DNA from: Brachynemurus nebulosus
Taxonomy: Eukaryota > Arthropoda > Insecta > Neuroptera > Myrmeleontidae
NCBI GenBank assembly: GCA_035578155.1
Contig: JAPWDM010000008.1
Coordinates: forward strand, 28,979,280-29,043,279
Direction of reading: 5' to 3'
DNA length: 64,000 nucleotides
Both the position numbers and the translations under genes were made by a program. Of the stretch, positions 21,610 to 33,746 are shown in pieces. Position 1 is the stretch's first letter. Each line of letters starts with the position of its first letter. The notes under the pieces were generated by a model. The model was given only the letters and a program-made list of their open reading frames with translations, searched no databases and was not told where the DNA came from.

Positions 21610-23240
21610 CAAAACTAATTGAAAAATGAAAAGAAATACATCAGCTGCGTGCTGGACTACGTAAAATTAGGATTCCGTAATCATTTCAATGGAAATTATG
21701 AGAATGATAAACTGTAATAAATATACAGTGTCTTTCATGAAGTTCGCACCATATGGGAAACTTTTTTATTATTGATTTTTTTTGAAAAATATTTTAGTGG
21801 GACTAGTTAGTGCATCGGTTGGAATGAAAAAGTAGCTAAACACATCCTTACCCCCTGCTTGCTATTTGGCGGGAAATCGGAAATTTCAAAATTGCCAATT
21901 ATGAGAAATGGTAATAATTTGAAAAGTACTGATCACTTCGTCATGAAATTTTGGCATCATATCAAAATTAGGTCTAGTTAACATATCTCGATAGCTAAAT
22001 ACCACAGTTTGGAAAAATAAAGCCCAAAAATTGACTTTTTAAAAATACGACTTTAAGTGAGCCTAAATTTAAAACTGTTTTATGAATTCTAGCAAAATAA
22101 AAATTATACTAATCTTTGAAATCTGCTTATTTATAAAATCACAGTTGTTATCAAAATAATGCCGCAGATATTGGTGTTGCAATAAAAAAATTTAATTTTG
22201 TCACAAAAAAACACGTCTCTGTAACATTGGAGTTCTAATAAGCATGAACAATATTATCATCACTTTATTTTCTTTACAATTTATAGTAAAGATATGTAGT
22301 ACGCTAATTCCATACAAAAATCTCTTAAAAATGATTCAAATAAATGACCCCAATCCTTCGAAACTACTAGAAAATTTCTTAATATTTAACTAATTATATT
22401 ATTAATATTATCAATGTTGCCGTGAATTTTGTGTATCATGGCTATATTGGTAATAAACTTTATTAATAAAATATTAAACATTACCAAAAATTCTAGTAAT
22501 TTTAAAGGACTGGGATATCATTTATTTAAATTATTCTTAGGAAATTTTTCTATGAAATTAGCGTAATAAGTATTTTTGCTACTAACTATAAAGAAAATAC
22601 AGTAATAATAATTGTTCATGCTTATTAAAACTCTAATGTTACAGAGACGTGTTTTTTTAGTACAAAACTAATTTTTTCTATTGAGAGACCAATATCTGTG
22701 ACAATATTTTGGTGATAATTGTGGTTTTATGAATAAGTAGATCACAAAGGATGGTATAATTTTTATTTTGCTAGAATACGTAAAATTATTTTGAATTTAG
22801 GGCCACTTAAAGTCGTATTTTGGAAAGTCTGAGTTTTGGGCGTTATTTTTGCAGATTATGGTATTTAGTTGTTGAAATATGTTTACTAGACCCAGTTTTG
22901 ATACGAAGCCAAAATTTCATGCAGAAGTGACCAATAACTTTGAAATTATTACCATTTTTTGTAATTCACAAATTTGAAATTTCCGGTTTTCCGCTAAATA
23001 GCAAGCAGGGGGTAAGATGTGTTTAGCTACTTTTTCATTCCAACCAAAGCACCAACTAGTTTCCCATATGGTGCGAACTTTATGAAAGACACTGTATACA
23101 TACTTAAAAAGTGAGTTAAAATTCCTATATTTTAATCCGGAAATGGTGAAAAACTATTCACTGACTACGGAACCCTGTTTTGCGTGTCCAGCATGCACTT
23201 GGCGATTTCTTTACTTTTCAGTTTTGAAGATTTTAAATTA
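21610..23240. repeat. Outer palindrome split by a TA-target element
   Basis: Flanking the inner element are inverted sequences (about 21620-21690 and 23170-23235) sharing AAAGAAAT, a GCATGCTGGAC-like core, and GGAACC/GGATTCCGTA phrases. They appear to be two halves of an older fold-back element opened by the 21726-23094 insertion. Confidence 0.6.
21726..23094. mobile_element. Palindromic TA-target element, 1.37 kb
   Basis: Bounded by TA (21724-21725, 23095-23096). Ends CAGTGTCTTTCATGAAGTTC and GAACTTTATGAAAGACACTG. Both halves of about 640 bp are inverted copies around a centre at about 22400-22430, with clear internal matches such as ACGTGTTTTTTT and the CCCCCTGCTTGCTATTT region. Divergence between arms is visible and moderate. 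It has no ORF and fits a Tc1/mariner-group long-TIR MITE. Confidence 0.82.
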
Positions 23241-23340
23241 TTCTAATAAGATACGACACTGTCTATTAAATTACTTAAGATGCGACATTGCTTATTAAAA
23301 ACTAGTTAAGTGCATGTCAAACCTCGGAAAGTGGTGACAG

Positions 23341-24075
23341 AGACATGACAAAACCATAAGCTCCGATCCATATTATCGTGCCGCTCTCGGTACAGTATCG
23401 ATACTTTCTCAGTTCGATAAAATATTCTTACATTAACATAAGAAACAATGTGTGTACTCACATCATCGCTTCGATCCAAGTACGGTATCAGTCGCGGTTC
23501 AATACCACTTAAATACCAATACTACTCAGATATAATATTTTATCGGAGCGATATCAGGCTTGTACCGATAGTGTGAACATTTTTTTTTTTTTTATTCCAC
23601 TTCACTCCGTTTACACTCACAAGGAAAGGTCTTGAAATGTTACTCTTTGAAAGACCTATTCACGAATAGGTCTTTCAAAGAGTAACATTTCGTCAATTTA
23701 AAGTTTTCCTGTATCTCTTATGGTTTTCGAGATATCTTAAGAAATACGATTTAAACCCGCAACTTTAGGGGCTGGTATCACCCTGTAAAGGTGGAAGATG
23801 GCCGATAAAAAAATACGGGTCACTTATTCTTGACTATTCGACCCACCTACCAAGTTTCATCAAAATCGGGAATTATCACTTCAAGACCTTTCCTTATCCT
23901 TGTCAGTTATATGAAAAGATATATTTCGAACTAAGACCAAACCGGAAGCGTATCGAGAGCGGTATTGTAATGTGAGTGAAGAACGAATAGGTACCAGCAT
24001 TGTGATAACATAATTTTACCGAAGCGGACTGGAACGGGATCGTATCGATACCGGCACTATAGTTTAGCATGATTT
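23341..24075 (+). repeat. Dispersed repeat B, copy 1, with nested fold-back
   Basis: It shares GATCCAAGTACGGTATCAGT, GCTTGTACCGATAGTGTGAA, GAATAGGTACCAGCA and TATCGATACCGGCACTATAG phrases with copy 2 at 27970-28300. It is longer than copy 2 by about 300 bp because of an element inserted at about 23619-23915. Confidence 0.78.
23619..23915. mobile_element. Fold-back element inserted in repeat B
   Basis: Begins ACAAGGAAAGGTCTTGAA and ends TTCAAGACCTTTCCTTATCC-TTGT. Inside is a strong hairpin (about 23634-23689) with arms TGTTACTCTTTGAAAGACCT. Copy 2 of repeat B reads straight through the site, which gives a natural empty-site comparison. Confidence 0.75.
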
Positions 24076-24544
24076 TATTCTTAAAATATTCAAGAAAATT
24101 GTCTTCACAGAATTGACTAAAACAAAATATTTTTTTTTAAATACCTGCTAAATTATGCACGTACAATATATGTTTTTCGGAATAATTAGTAAATTAAAAT
24201 TTTCCATGTTTCTATATATCAAGAATTTATTAGATATTAGAATACATACATTTATATTGTACGTTTTTTCTTTTTTTCTCGGAACCACCATCTTTCCCTT
24301 ATTGTTAGTGAAATTCTTCTGTGAATGTTAAAAATAGGTTACGTAACTTCAAACTAACTTTTATGTTATCTTCCCGGTGTTTTTGAACTTTCTTTATTGT
24401 GTTACTTAAACTTTTTTTTTAAACGTAAGTTTTTTTTTTTTTAAATGATAATTTGTTTACTAAATTATTTATTCTAAATGACTTCAGAAATTTTTATAAG
24501 AATTTAGATCCTGTAACTAAAAGGTAAAGAAGAACACATAAGGT
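24076..24544. other. No gene recognised
   Basis: AT-rich with long T runs. No feature supported. Confidence 0.4.
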
Positions 24545-24999
24545 CTGAAACCATTAAGAAAGTAACAACTGTTTTCGGGACACACTGGTATGTGAAATGA
24601 GAGAGCAGATAAATTTACTAAGCAAGGCTCAACTTAGCCTTTAATAGGTCCAGAGCCGGCCTTAGGGAAATCATTGTAGAATGTTAAGTGGGCTGTGAAT
24701 GACTGGGCTGCAAGACAGCACGCCCATCTCTGGAAAGTATATACAACGGCTAGACAGGCCCGTGAATTTATAGCCTTGCCCAGTCTAAAACGAAGAAAAG
24801 AATTGTTATCACTGACCAGAGTACAGTTGAGCAGTTTAATAGGTTTGCTTACCGGGCATAATGCTCTCAATAAACACCTTTTTATTATGGGACTTCACTC
24901 CTTCAGTGAGTTACGAAGAGGAGACCAGGAGAGCAAATTTTAGAGCACTCTTATTGTATTATTCTACATGAAACGCAGCATTACCCTGCATTACAGAAG
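24545..24999 (+). pseudogene. Non-LTR retrotransposon ORF2 C-terminal (RNase H end) fragment
   Basis: The frame at 24695-24943 contains WAARQHAHLWKVYTTARQA, then ELLSLTRVQLSSLIGLLTGH and NALNKHLFIMGL. This is the familiar RNase H-tail region of I/R1/jockey-related non-LTR elements (consensus like LLTGH-x-x-L-x-x-H-L-x-x-x-G). Upstream, with frame breaks, THWY and similar text at about 24580 match the RNase H GHSG-type block. It is a decayed fragment and not a host gene. Its 3' side is interrupted by a hAT MITE. Confidence 0.75.
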
Positions 25000-25237
25000 C
25001 AGGGCCAGCTTAGCCAATAGGCCAACTTAGGCTATGGCCTAGGGGCGGCCAATTTTTAGGGGCGGAAGATTTTGAAAACAGGGCGGCAAAATTTGTAATT
25101 AACGTTTTTTTTTTTTTTTTCTAAGAGAAAGTTTGAAAAAAAGTAGGAAAAACTAAGATTTGCTTCTTTTCAAGGAAAAGGTAGGGGCGGCATTTTCACG
25201 GTGTCTAGGGGCGGCACTCAGGGTTAATTCGGTCCTG
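25000..25237. mobile_element. hAT-type MITE with 8-bp target duplication
   Basis: 238 bp with exact TACAGAAG duplications at 24992-24999 and 25238-25245. Ends CAGGGCCAGCTTAGCC and the partially inverted GGGTTAATTCGGTCCTG. The interior has repeated GGGGCGGC blocks, resembling the CCGCCC-rich interior of the MITE at 10392-10623. Confidence 0.86.
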
Positions 25238-25245
25238 TACAGAAG

Positions 25246-26759
25246 TGATACTGAACGATTGACAAATGCAAAATCGATATTAATTTGATATTCATATACA
25301 GTAAACTCCACTTTGTTCATACTTTTGCTGGCTGCTGCAGCATCTCACAAATTTTTGGAATAGAAAAACTAAAAGTAATAAATAAACTAAAGAATAGGAA
25401 AATAGCGAAAGAAAAATTTATATATGTATACTCAGTTTCAAATACAACTAAGCATGAGTCATCTTTAAAGAATTAAATAATTATTTTATTCAAAACAAAT
25501 CAATCTTCTATTCTTTTCTAAAAACAACTGCAAATTTAAAATTTACGCAAGTGCAATAACGAAAGAGATAAAGCCAAGAAAACGGAAATTCTTTAAATTC
25601 ATAAGTGATGAATCATGGTTAAATTTAAGTGAAATGGATTATACCAAAGATAATACTGTTGGTTATTATGTACTACTGCAAGCTAATACCTTATTTTTGA
25701 TAATTTTGTGACCATCCAGAATTCTAGAGTATTGATAAATAATTGCTTAAATTGGTAATAAAAATTCATTATATTTCTTGATTCTAGATTATTTTCTTGT
25801 CAGTAATATTATCAAAGGATTTAGCTTCTGTTTCTTTATTTTAAAATACCATCATTTTTTATCCTTACTATCCTAATTATTATCTTTGTTCGCATAAATG
25901 TGTACTTTATGATACTTTCGCATTCATAAAGTACTTATTTAAACTTGACGAAATTTGGTATAAAGCTAAATCTTTGTACCAAATTTCATCTGTATCTGAA
26001 CAAATATCACCATAGAATTGCTTCTGCATCTCATAGTTAACAGTAGCATTATAGAAAGTGTATCCGGGCGACATAGACCCAAGTCCCGGATATTGAACTA
26101 GAAAATCACAGAAATGACTTTTCTGAGTTTTCTGTAATTTGCTCTCTTAGTTTTAAAAAGAACTTTCATAAACAATAGAACCATCACTATGCTTCAATTA
26201 TCTCTATCTATCTAACTTTTTATTAGCCTTCTAATAAAAAATTTTTATTAGCCTTGAATTATGTAGGTATAGGCTGTAAAATTGTTGCTTTTTATATCAG
26301 GAAGTTTAATTTTTACTATCAGTTATATGTTTTCCTTAACCAGGGTAATCTGATAGTATAAATTTCCGTTATATATGGTAGATTAATTGTCAGAAGATTA
26401 CTGAGCTATCATTTAAATTTTTACTGTAAGTTATCAGATGCATTTTTAATTTAGATTTGTAACAAAAAATAGGTCATAAAATTTTTAATTTACTGATATT
26501 TTTTAATTCGAAATAAAAATTTTATGTTTTTTGATTGGCATCAGAATGCTTATTACGTATAGTTATTAAAACTTAATTCATAGCAAAATTATCTAAATAA
26601 TTATAAAAAAGCAAAGTCTGATACCATAATTATTATATAAGACTGTGCAAAAAAACAATAATTTCTAAGTATATTTTCTATTTATAAGTGTAAATCGATA
26701 ACATTATTACGATTCGAAATCATTTAAAAATATACATACTTATCTATAATTTCCAGTGA
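25246..26759. other. Spacer with one dispersed repeat
   Basis: Apart from repeat C (25427-25562) I recognise no element or exon. Sequence is AT-rich. Confidence 0.4.
25427..25562 (+). repeat. Dispersed repeat C, copy 1
   Basis: Shares CATGAGTCATCTTTAAAGAA, CAAATCAATCTTCTATTC and AATTTAAAATTTACGCAAGT with 39810-39951 in the same orientation, differing mainly in an A-run. Confidence 0.8.
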
Positions 26760-26775
26760 TTGCAATGTTTTCAGG

Positions 26776-26879
26776 AACGGACATTTAAGACACAATGAGA
26801 TAAATTATTACATCAGCACCTTGGAATTATGGGAAGGTGATACTAACGGACGATGGTCTCCGTCGACCGACATTTAACT
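26776..26879 (+). other. Possible short coding remnant
   Basis: After a plausible acceptor (TTTTCAG at 26769-26775) a frame runs for about 34 codons, with NGHLRHNEINYYISTLELWE then GDTNGRWSPSTDI before a stop. Base composition here is clearly less AT-rich than its surroundings. I do not recognise the protein and no partner exon is visible. It may be an old exon or a transposon scrap. Confidence 0.2.
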
Positions 26880-27969
26880 GGCCGGTGGGACTTTCGTCCG
26901 TTTGTATTGCCCGAGATTTCAACATGGAAATGAATATAAAAGATACTGACTGATTGGAGTAAGGCAGTATCAAGAAGATAACTTTTTAAAATATAACAAG
27001 AAATTAATTAAATGGAAAATTTCATTCTTGAAAATTCAAAAGATTTGTTGCATAGGCGCATTTAAAATTGGAAGAAATATTTCCGTCTACAACGAAACAA
27101 TAAGTAGTAAGTAGAACAGGAAAATTCAGTAGTTATTCAACTTTTTTCTAAAGTTTTTTGCGTAAAGGGCAAAGGGTTTGTATGAAGTAAAGGCGTACAT
27201 ACATATTATAAAACACCATATTATGCACAATCAGTGTATAATATTATGTAGATTATAATTTATTATACACGTTATACCCTATACGGCCTATACAGTATAG
27301 ATTAATACGAACGACTGTATTGGAAAAGGATAGATTCGAATGTAGATGTCATGAATCGTTCTTAAGCTACATTTTTAGCGAAACGAATTTTTAATGGTAG
27401 AGTCCTAAAAAGCATGGACATAGTCAAGGAATTATTCTGGGATGTTCAAAGGAACCGGGTCAAAAAAAGTAGCTGTCAACAACTGTTTATTTATTTGTTA
27501 AAATTTTAAAAATCTTTCTTTTTTTAAAAAAAATCGTATGCTAATGTCTTATATTTACAATTCAACGAAGTTTCAAAATTTTTTAAATTTTCAAACTGGA
27601 AATATTTTTTGTAAGTGAACTTTTACTAGTAAACAGCGTCACCATAAAAAAAAAATAAAGCGAAAAAATCTAATAATATTAAAAACTACTTTAGATGTAA
27701 GGAATTTTAAACAAATAAATGTATGTGTGTTTTCTAAGTAATAAAGAAATAATTTTATAAATAAATTAATAGATCTCTCTTTTGTTTTTCTTCACAGACC
27801 TTTAGAAACCTTTTGTATTTTGAGATGTACAATTATCAATTTTTATAAAAGTTAGACAATTTTAAACAGGAAAGGAGAACCGTCAAACATACATAAAAGA
27901 CGACCTAAGCAAGTTTCTCAACAAAACTTATATCAAATGAAAGTCACGATGAGCACATTAAGCTTTTTG
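26880..27969. other. No gene recognised
   Basis: AT-rich spacer with no supported feature. Confidence 0.4.
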
Positions 27970-28305
27970 GAGCTCCGATCCAAGTACGGTATCAGTCGCA
28001 GTTCAATCTCGCTCTAATACCAATACCACTCAAATAATATTTTATTGGAGCGATATCAGACTTGTACCGATAGTGTGAACATTTTTTTGATTTCACTCCA
28101 CTCCATTTGCACTCAGTTATTATAAAAAGATATTTTTAGTCGAACTGAAACCGAGCCGGAAGTGTATCGAAAGCGGCATTATAATGTGAATGGCAAACGA
28201 ATAGGTACCAGCACTGTGATGTGAACACAACAAGATTTTATCGGAGCGAGATTAGAACGGGAGCGTATCGATATCGACACTATAGTGTGGATCGAGGACA
28301 CAACT
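27970..28305 (+). repeat. Dispersed repeat B, copy 2 (uninterrupted)
   Basis: About 330 bp starting GAGCTCCGATCCAAGTACGG and ending near CACTATAGTGTGGATCG. It aligns with 23341-24075 minus its insertion. Confidence 0.8.
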
Positions 28306-28394
28306 TCATACGATGGAACTTTTTAGGATTTTCTGAATGTTTTACATATTTTTCAACGTATTTCACTCAATATATGTATTTGGTTGAATGTTAA

Positions 28395-29817
28395 AGGGCC
28401 TTTTAGACGGTCATATCAGTTCTCAGTTCAGCATAGAACACTAGAAGCAAACTAATATCAAAAAAGTGTAGCTAGCTTGGAGTCATTTGTTGGTCTGTCA
28501 CAGCTTAAGGCATTTAGTCAGTCGGTGTCGGTCACCGAATCCACTACGATTGTTATGTATTGTAAGACCATTGTTACTTGACCTGCACGTTGCTCTGTCC
28601 GATAATACGTGTTTTATCGTTGTGTGTATGAATAATCACACAGTAGCAAACATCAAACCTACACCACTACAAACAGTGTGTACCTACACAACATAGTGGT
28701 TCGAGGTTGAGGGGATTTTACATCACCTTTCTGCTACAGTCGTAATGCTAACTATCATATAGTAGTTTGGCCCCTTGCAGTTCAGTTTCAGTTTCCGTTC
28801 TCGTTTCATTTCAGTTCCTAAGAAGGTTTGTTTTTACACGATCCGTTCAGTTCTCACTGTTCTCAGTCGTTTCAGTTCTTTGTATAATCTGAGTTGCCCT
28901 AAACAAAGTGTTTCGCTTTAAAAGTCTTCAACTTATATTCTTATATTAGTTTAAAAGTACTAATATGATAACTCATGGATGAACACTATTTCACTGCAAT
29001 AGCGTTAGCATTGGTGCTGACGAAAGAGTGGAAAAAAGGAAGCCAGTGGAGTAAAAAGCTTGGCTTCTTAAAAGAAATTCATTGTCGCATATAAATTTAA
29101 TGAACGAACTTCGCTTAGAACCATGTGATTGGTTGAATTATTTACGAATAAGTAAGGATACGTATCTCCTACTCCTTCCTGATTTTCATCCTAGCCGTCA
29201 ATGGTATTAACACTTGTTACAGTCGGCTGCTGGTCGCTGACGTACGAAAGGATATCATAATACCATACTGATGGTTTGTATACTTCCCCAGTTCCTGCTC
29301 CACTTCTTTCACTGTCCTTAACTTTCTTATCTTTTTTGTTGTAAGTTGAGCGTAGGCTATTTGTTTTAGATTTTACCATAGCGATTTACTATCGTATTCT
29401 TTATATTTTTTTAACAGAAGAGTGTATGTAGGCAGTTTCCCTAATATTTACATTGTGATAACGTACATCTGTCTTATTTCATGAACACGGTAAGGTTTTA
29501 TAAATTTTAATAAATTCGACAACAAAATCGTGATTCTTGTTGGACATAGCGACAGTTGTCTATATAAAATGTGCACTTTGTCAGATTTTCAAGAAAACTG
29601 GTGTGAGCGAACGGATTGAAGCATGACGCGCTTGTTTACACATAGCCACATAGGAATTTTAAGAACTGAAATGAAACAAATAGGTCTATCCATCCTGTCA
29701 GTTCTCAGTCTCCGTTTCAGTTCTCCTTTCAGATTTTAGTTTTTACACGTAGGGAAAACTGACAGTTCGACTGAAACTAAAACTGAACTGAGAACTGATA
29801 TGACCGTCTAAAACAAA
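28395..29817. mobile_element. PIF/Harbinger-like non-autonomous element
   Basis: The terminal inverted repeat TTTTAGACGGTCATATCAGT(...) is perfect for 31 bp at 28401-28431 and 29783-29813. Sub-terminal regions are packed with CAGTTC/CAGTTTCAG motifs in opposite orientations. A TAA trinucleotide lies outside each end (28392-28394, 29818-29820), consistent with the 3-bp TWA target of PIF/Harbinger. A MADF-domain remnant lies inside, and this superfamily commonly carries a Myb/SANT-MADF accessory ORF. No DDE transposase remains. Confidence 0.65.
29191..29379 (-). pseudogene. MADF-domain protein remnant
   Basis: 62 codons. KSKTNSLRSTYNKKDKKVKD, then GAGTGEVYKPSVWYYDILSY, match the second half of insect MADF domains (helix with RxxY, then a GAG-x-G-x-VY-x-P-x-W-Y stretch). 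The first half of the domain and any BESS motif are missing. It lies inside the TIR element 28395-29817 and is best read as the decayed accessory ORF of that transposon. Confidence 0.6.
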
Positions 29818-29829
29818 TAAAGTTGTATA

Positions 29830-30079
29830 GGGGATTGTTGTAACTGTAAGCAGGCTAAAAACATTTGACTTTATATAAAGAGGTAAGAGCGCTAATTTTG
29901 GTGCAAAGAAATGGACATAATTATGTAATACATTTTCTTTTCTCTTTTCAAAAATTTAGTAACAGGTGAAGTCACGGTTTATCACACGAGACAAATATTC
30001 CTAATATTTCATAAATATTAAAAGGCGACATGAAAGATACATATTTTAACTCAACAAGAGTACCAACTGTATCACCAAC
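29830..30079. other. No gene recognised
   Basis: Short AT-rich spacer. Confidence 0.35.
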
Positions 30080-30355
30080 AGTGATGGGTCATACGCAATC
30101 AAATAAGGAATAACAAATAATAAATAAGGAATAAGAAGTATGCCATCTAGTGACGTTGAATGGAACTTTAATGAAATAAGAAATAAGGAGTATCATAAGA
30201 AATAAGGAGTTCATAAGTAATCATGAACGTTACTTTTTCCTGAATTTCGATGTACAAAAATACCTAAATACATATACCTATGAGCAGTTAAGTTAAAGTT
30301 TCATTCAACGTCATTAGATGGCATACTTCTTATTCCTTATTTCATTGATTGTGTA
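30080..30355. mobile_element. Fold-back MITE
   Basis: Left block CAATCAAATAAGGAAT ... AAGTATGCCATCTAGTGACG TTGAATGGAAC is repeated inverted on the right as GTTTCATTCAACGTCATTAGATGG CATACTTC ... ATTCCTTATTTCATTGATTG. The loop contains direct repeats of AAATAAGGAGT. No ORF. Confidence 0.7.
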
Positions 30356-31497
30356 TTAAGCCTGAAAGAACAAAACCGTTACTTTTTAATCACAGCAATT
30401 TATGGAAGATGATAATTATTTCGGATGTGTGTGGAACCAAGACACCTCTTCATAGTTTACGATGATAGGAAGCTATGTTTAGTCAAATCCTTGGGTTCGT
30501 TTTTCGCCGTAATGATACACAGAAAGGATATAAAAGTTATTATCCTCCTAGTATAATTTGGTGACGAAGAAGAGTAAAGAATAAATATCCTGCTACTGCT
30601 TAATATTTTTTGTTTAAAGACACCCTCACACAAAATGCAAAAATGAATATATAACTACTTAGAGATACTAACTAATCCTAAATCGACGAAAAAATATTCA
30701 AAATGTATAAGATTTGTTAAATATAAACGCAATTTAATATTTTTTAAAATTCAGTTTATGAACTTTGGAGCCTTAATAGTTCTAGAAGGACCTATCCTAT
30801 AAAGTTGTGCACAATAGAACTATTGGCGGTTTCCCTTTTTTACAAACATTATTTATTAATATTCCGTTAACGCAGGCATATACAACGTACTGCACCCGGA
30901 TCAGATCCTGCCGTCGTAACAATTTTCAAATTTTATTAAATCTGACCCTTAGAAAGCTACCAATGTTTAAACATTTTAAATCATTTCCTTGAAATAAAAC
31001 TATGAATTTCTCTTTACGCTGTCCCGTATAAATTTAAATCCAGAACTGCGGTATTGACTAAGTTGCACATACCTGCTCTAAAACGCAAAATTTCTCAATT
31101 TTAGTGCAACCGACACCAACCGATGTGTGCAATTTACTGATTTATGTTGCTGACAGCATATCAACAGATTTTTATTACTGAGTAACTGACTAATGCCCAA
31201 ACTAAATTATGTTGAGCTGGGTGGCTAGATATATGGGCTAGATAAATTACAGATAAATTTTTCAGTAGCCCCATCTCCAGGGAAAAACGTCAACTATTAG
31301 TTAAAATCGTAAAAGTTATAATTTTAAATTTAGTATACGAATAATACACGTAAATAATAAATAAAATGAAATATTTATTTATAATACTTGAATTTACTAA
31401 ATAAACAATTAAACAAAATAAAAATTGTTGTGTTACGAAATCCTAAAAGCAAAATACTTTTGCATAAGAATGAAAATTGAAAATTTGTTCAAACCGG
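30356..31497. other. No gene recognised
   Basis: AT-rich. The small open frame at 30807-30992 has no recognisable domain. Confidence 0.4.
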
Positions 31498-31506
31498 GAC
31501 ATTACA

Positions 31507-32216
31507 CCGGAAAGAAGTTGGCGCCGAAAGTTGGAAAATTTTTCTGTTTTTTATATGGCTAAATTGCTCCCAAATTGCTCCTTTGGAATCAGTAATCGCT
31601 CCACCTGGAACTTAATTACTTAATTAGTTATTTACAAACAAAAAAATTTTTTGTTTGACTATTTCTATTATCAAAATCTTGTCAAATAATGAATTTTTAT
31701 ACAATTAGGTACTTTGTATCAAAAAATTGCTCCCAATTTGCTCCATCTAATTTAAAAGTTAGTTATTAATTTCTCTGAATAATAATTAAAATATATTAAA
31801 ATAAAAAATATTATGAATTAGGTTATGTATTATTAAAACGTATAGGCAATCCATTATACCTTTAAGTCGTTTGCATATATTTAAGGATAATTGAATTTTG
31901 ACAAGTTAAATCAAATTATAAAAAAACAAAATATTTTAATAATTATTCAAAAAAATTAAGATTTAGCTTTTAAATTAAATAGAGCAAACTGGGAGCAATT
32001 CATTGACGTAAAGGAATTATATAAAAAAAGTATTATTTTGGGAGATTTTGATAACTTAAGTAACGGAAAAAAAATTTTTTTCTTTATAAATAACTAATTA
32101 AATAATTAAGTTTCAGGTGGAGCAATTACTGATTTCAAAGGAGCAATTTGGGAGCAATTTAACCATATAAAAAACAAAAAGATTTTTCAACTTTCGGCGC
32201 TAACTTCTTTCCGGTG
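31507..32216. mobile_element. Palindromic element with 7-9 bp target duplication
   Basis: About 710 bp. Ends CCGGAAAGAAGTTGGCGCCG and the inverse CGGCGCTAACTTCTTTCCGG. The inverted arms extend about 250 bp each and include the motif ATTGCTCC(C/T)AA(A/T)TTGCTCC. A direct repeat GACATTACA flanks it (31498-31506, 32217-32225). Long TIRs with a target duplication near 9 bp resemble Foldback or MULE-type elements. The exact boundary is uncertain by 1-2 bp. Confidence 0.75.
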
Positions 32217-32525
32217 GACATTACAATATATTCTTATCTTTGTAATTATTCATAAAACTGACATTTTTCCGATAAAATTCTATAATAAAGTTACCAAACT
32301 TTTCTGACTTACCCGGTTTCTCACTTATAAAGATGCAGGAACGACTTCTCGATTATTTTCTTAATAAATAACTAAGAAGAACCAAAATCATCATAAAAAA
32401 GAACAAAAATGTATGTTATAAATTCTGTTTCCTGATTATATTAAAAAATTCTCAAAATTGCTCAAAAATATCATCATCAAATTCACAGAATTCACATATA
32501 TGAAATACCATAGATACAGTAGATA

Positions 32526-33554
32526 CAGTGTTGCCAACTGTAGCTCGTTAAAAATCCCACAGAGTTGCTTAAAAAATCCCATATCTCATTTTTTCAAAAA
32601 TTTCTCCCAAAAATACAAATAACGAGCAAAAAAAAGGGCTATAACCTTAAAATGTCTAACCACTAAACTAAATGTCTGAAATCCTTGAAATAGCCCAGTA
32701 GATCCAATTCTAAATACAACTTCTTATTTTTATCCACTGAACTACATACTACTTACTATGTATATTAGTAAACTTGATAACACGGAATCATGTCCCTGCC
32801 ACTTGTTTTCAAGGACGGACCTTTTCATGTCACAGTTTGCTATGTTTGCTACGTGGCGCTAATGGTATAGGGGGTATACTAAATAGAGTTGGGACATGTG
32901 AGCATTTTTCATCAAATAGATGTCAAAATTAATTACCATATGATTGAGCACAAAAATATCGTCACCAAGTTATGTGTTAACGAAGAATTAATTTTTTTTA
33001 ATTTAATTAATCTTTCTAGGTTGAATTAAAGTATTTTTTTAAATATTTAATTTATTTCAAATTTATTTTAGATGAAAAATAGCGAACTATTAAACCTCAT
33101 GTATCGACTCTAATTTTATCCCCTAGTAAATCAACGCCATCTGGTATATTAGTTACAGCGACGTCAGAAAACGGTCCATTTTTTTATAACAGACTAAATG
33201 GAGAGTGACAGGGACATGCACGGAATAACACCGTACTTGATAAATATCTGTCATATGCATAGATAAAATACACCAGAAGAAATATACCATAATTAAGTAA
33301 ACCAGTTGTGCACTTGTGCAACATTATTTCGTTCAGTGGGTAAAGTATGTATGAAGTTGCATTACACATTTATTGTCGTGACAACGATCACGACAATGTT
33401 ACTGTACACGACAAAGCAGTGTAATAAACACGAATGGAGCGATTAGGCCATATTATATGAAAAAATCCCACAAATTAGGCCATTTATCCCTCCATCCCAC
33501 AAAACCTTAAAAAAACCCGTGAATCGGGATAAATCCCTCGAGTTGGCAACACTG
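32526..33554. mobile_element. Non-autonomous hAT element with 8-bp target duplication
   Basis: 1029 bp with exact AGTAGATA duplications at 32518-32525 and 33555-33562. Ends CAGTGTTGCCAACTGTAGC and CTCGAGTTGGCAACACTG, with sub-terminal AAATCCCACA motifs repeated on both sides. No transposase detected. Confidence 0.92.
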
Positions 33555-33746
33555 AGTAGATATCGTAGATCATGGACGTATATGGACTAGCATTTTGTTA
33601 GATGATCTGAAGCCAAGCGCTGGTGTTCCTTCTGTCATTGTTTAGTTGGGTGTTTGTTCTCTGGTTGGGTGTGTGCGTCACGTGGGATGTCTGAAAAGTT
33701 ATCGTGAAATTAAAACTGACTACAACGTTTTCCATCGGAAACCAAA

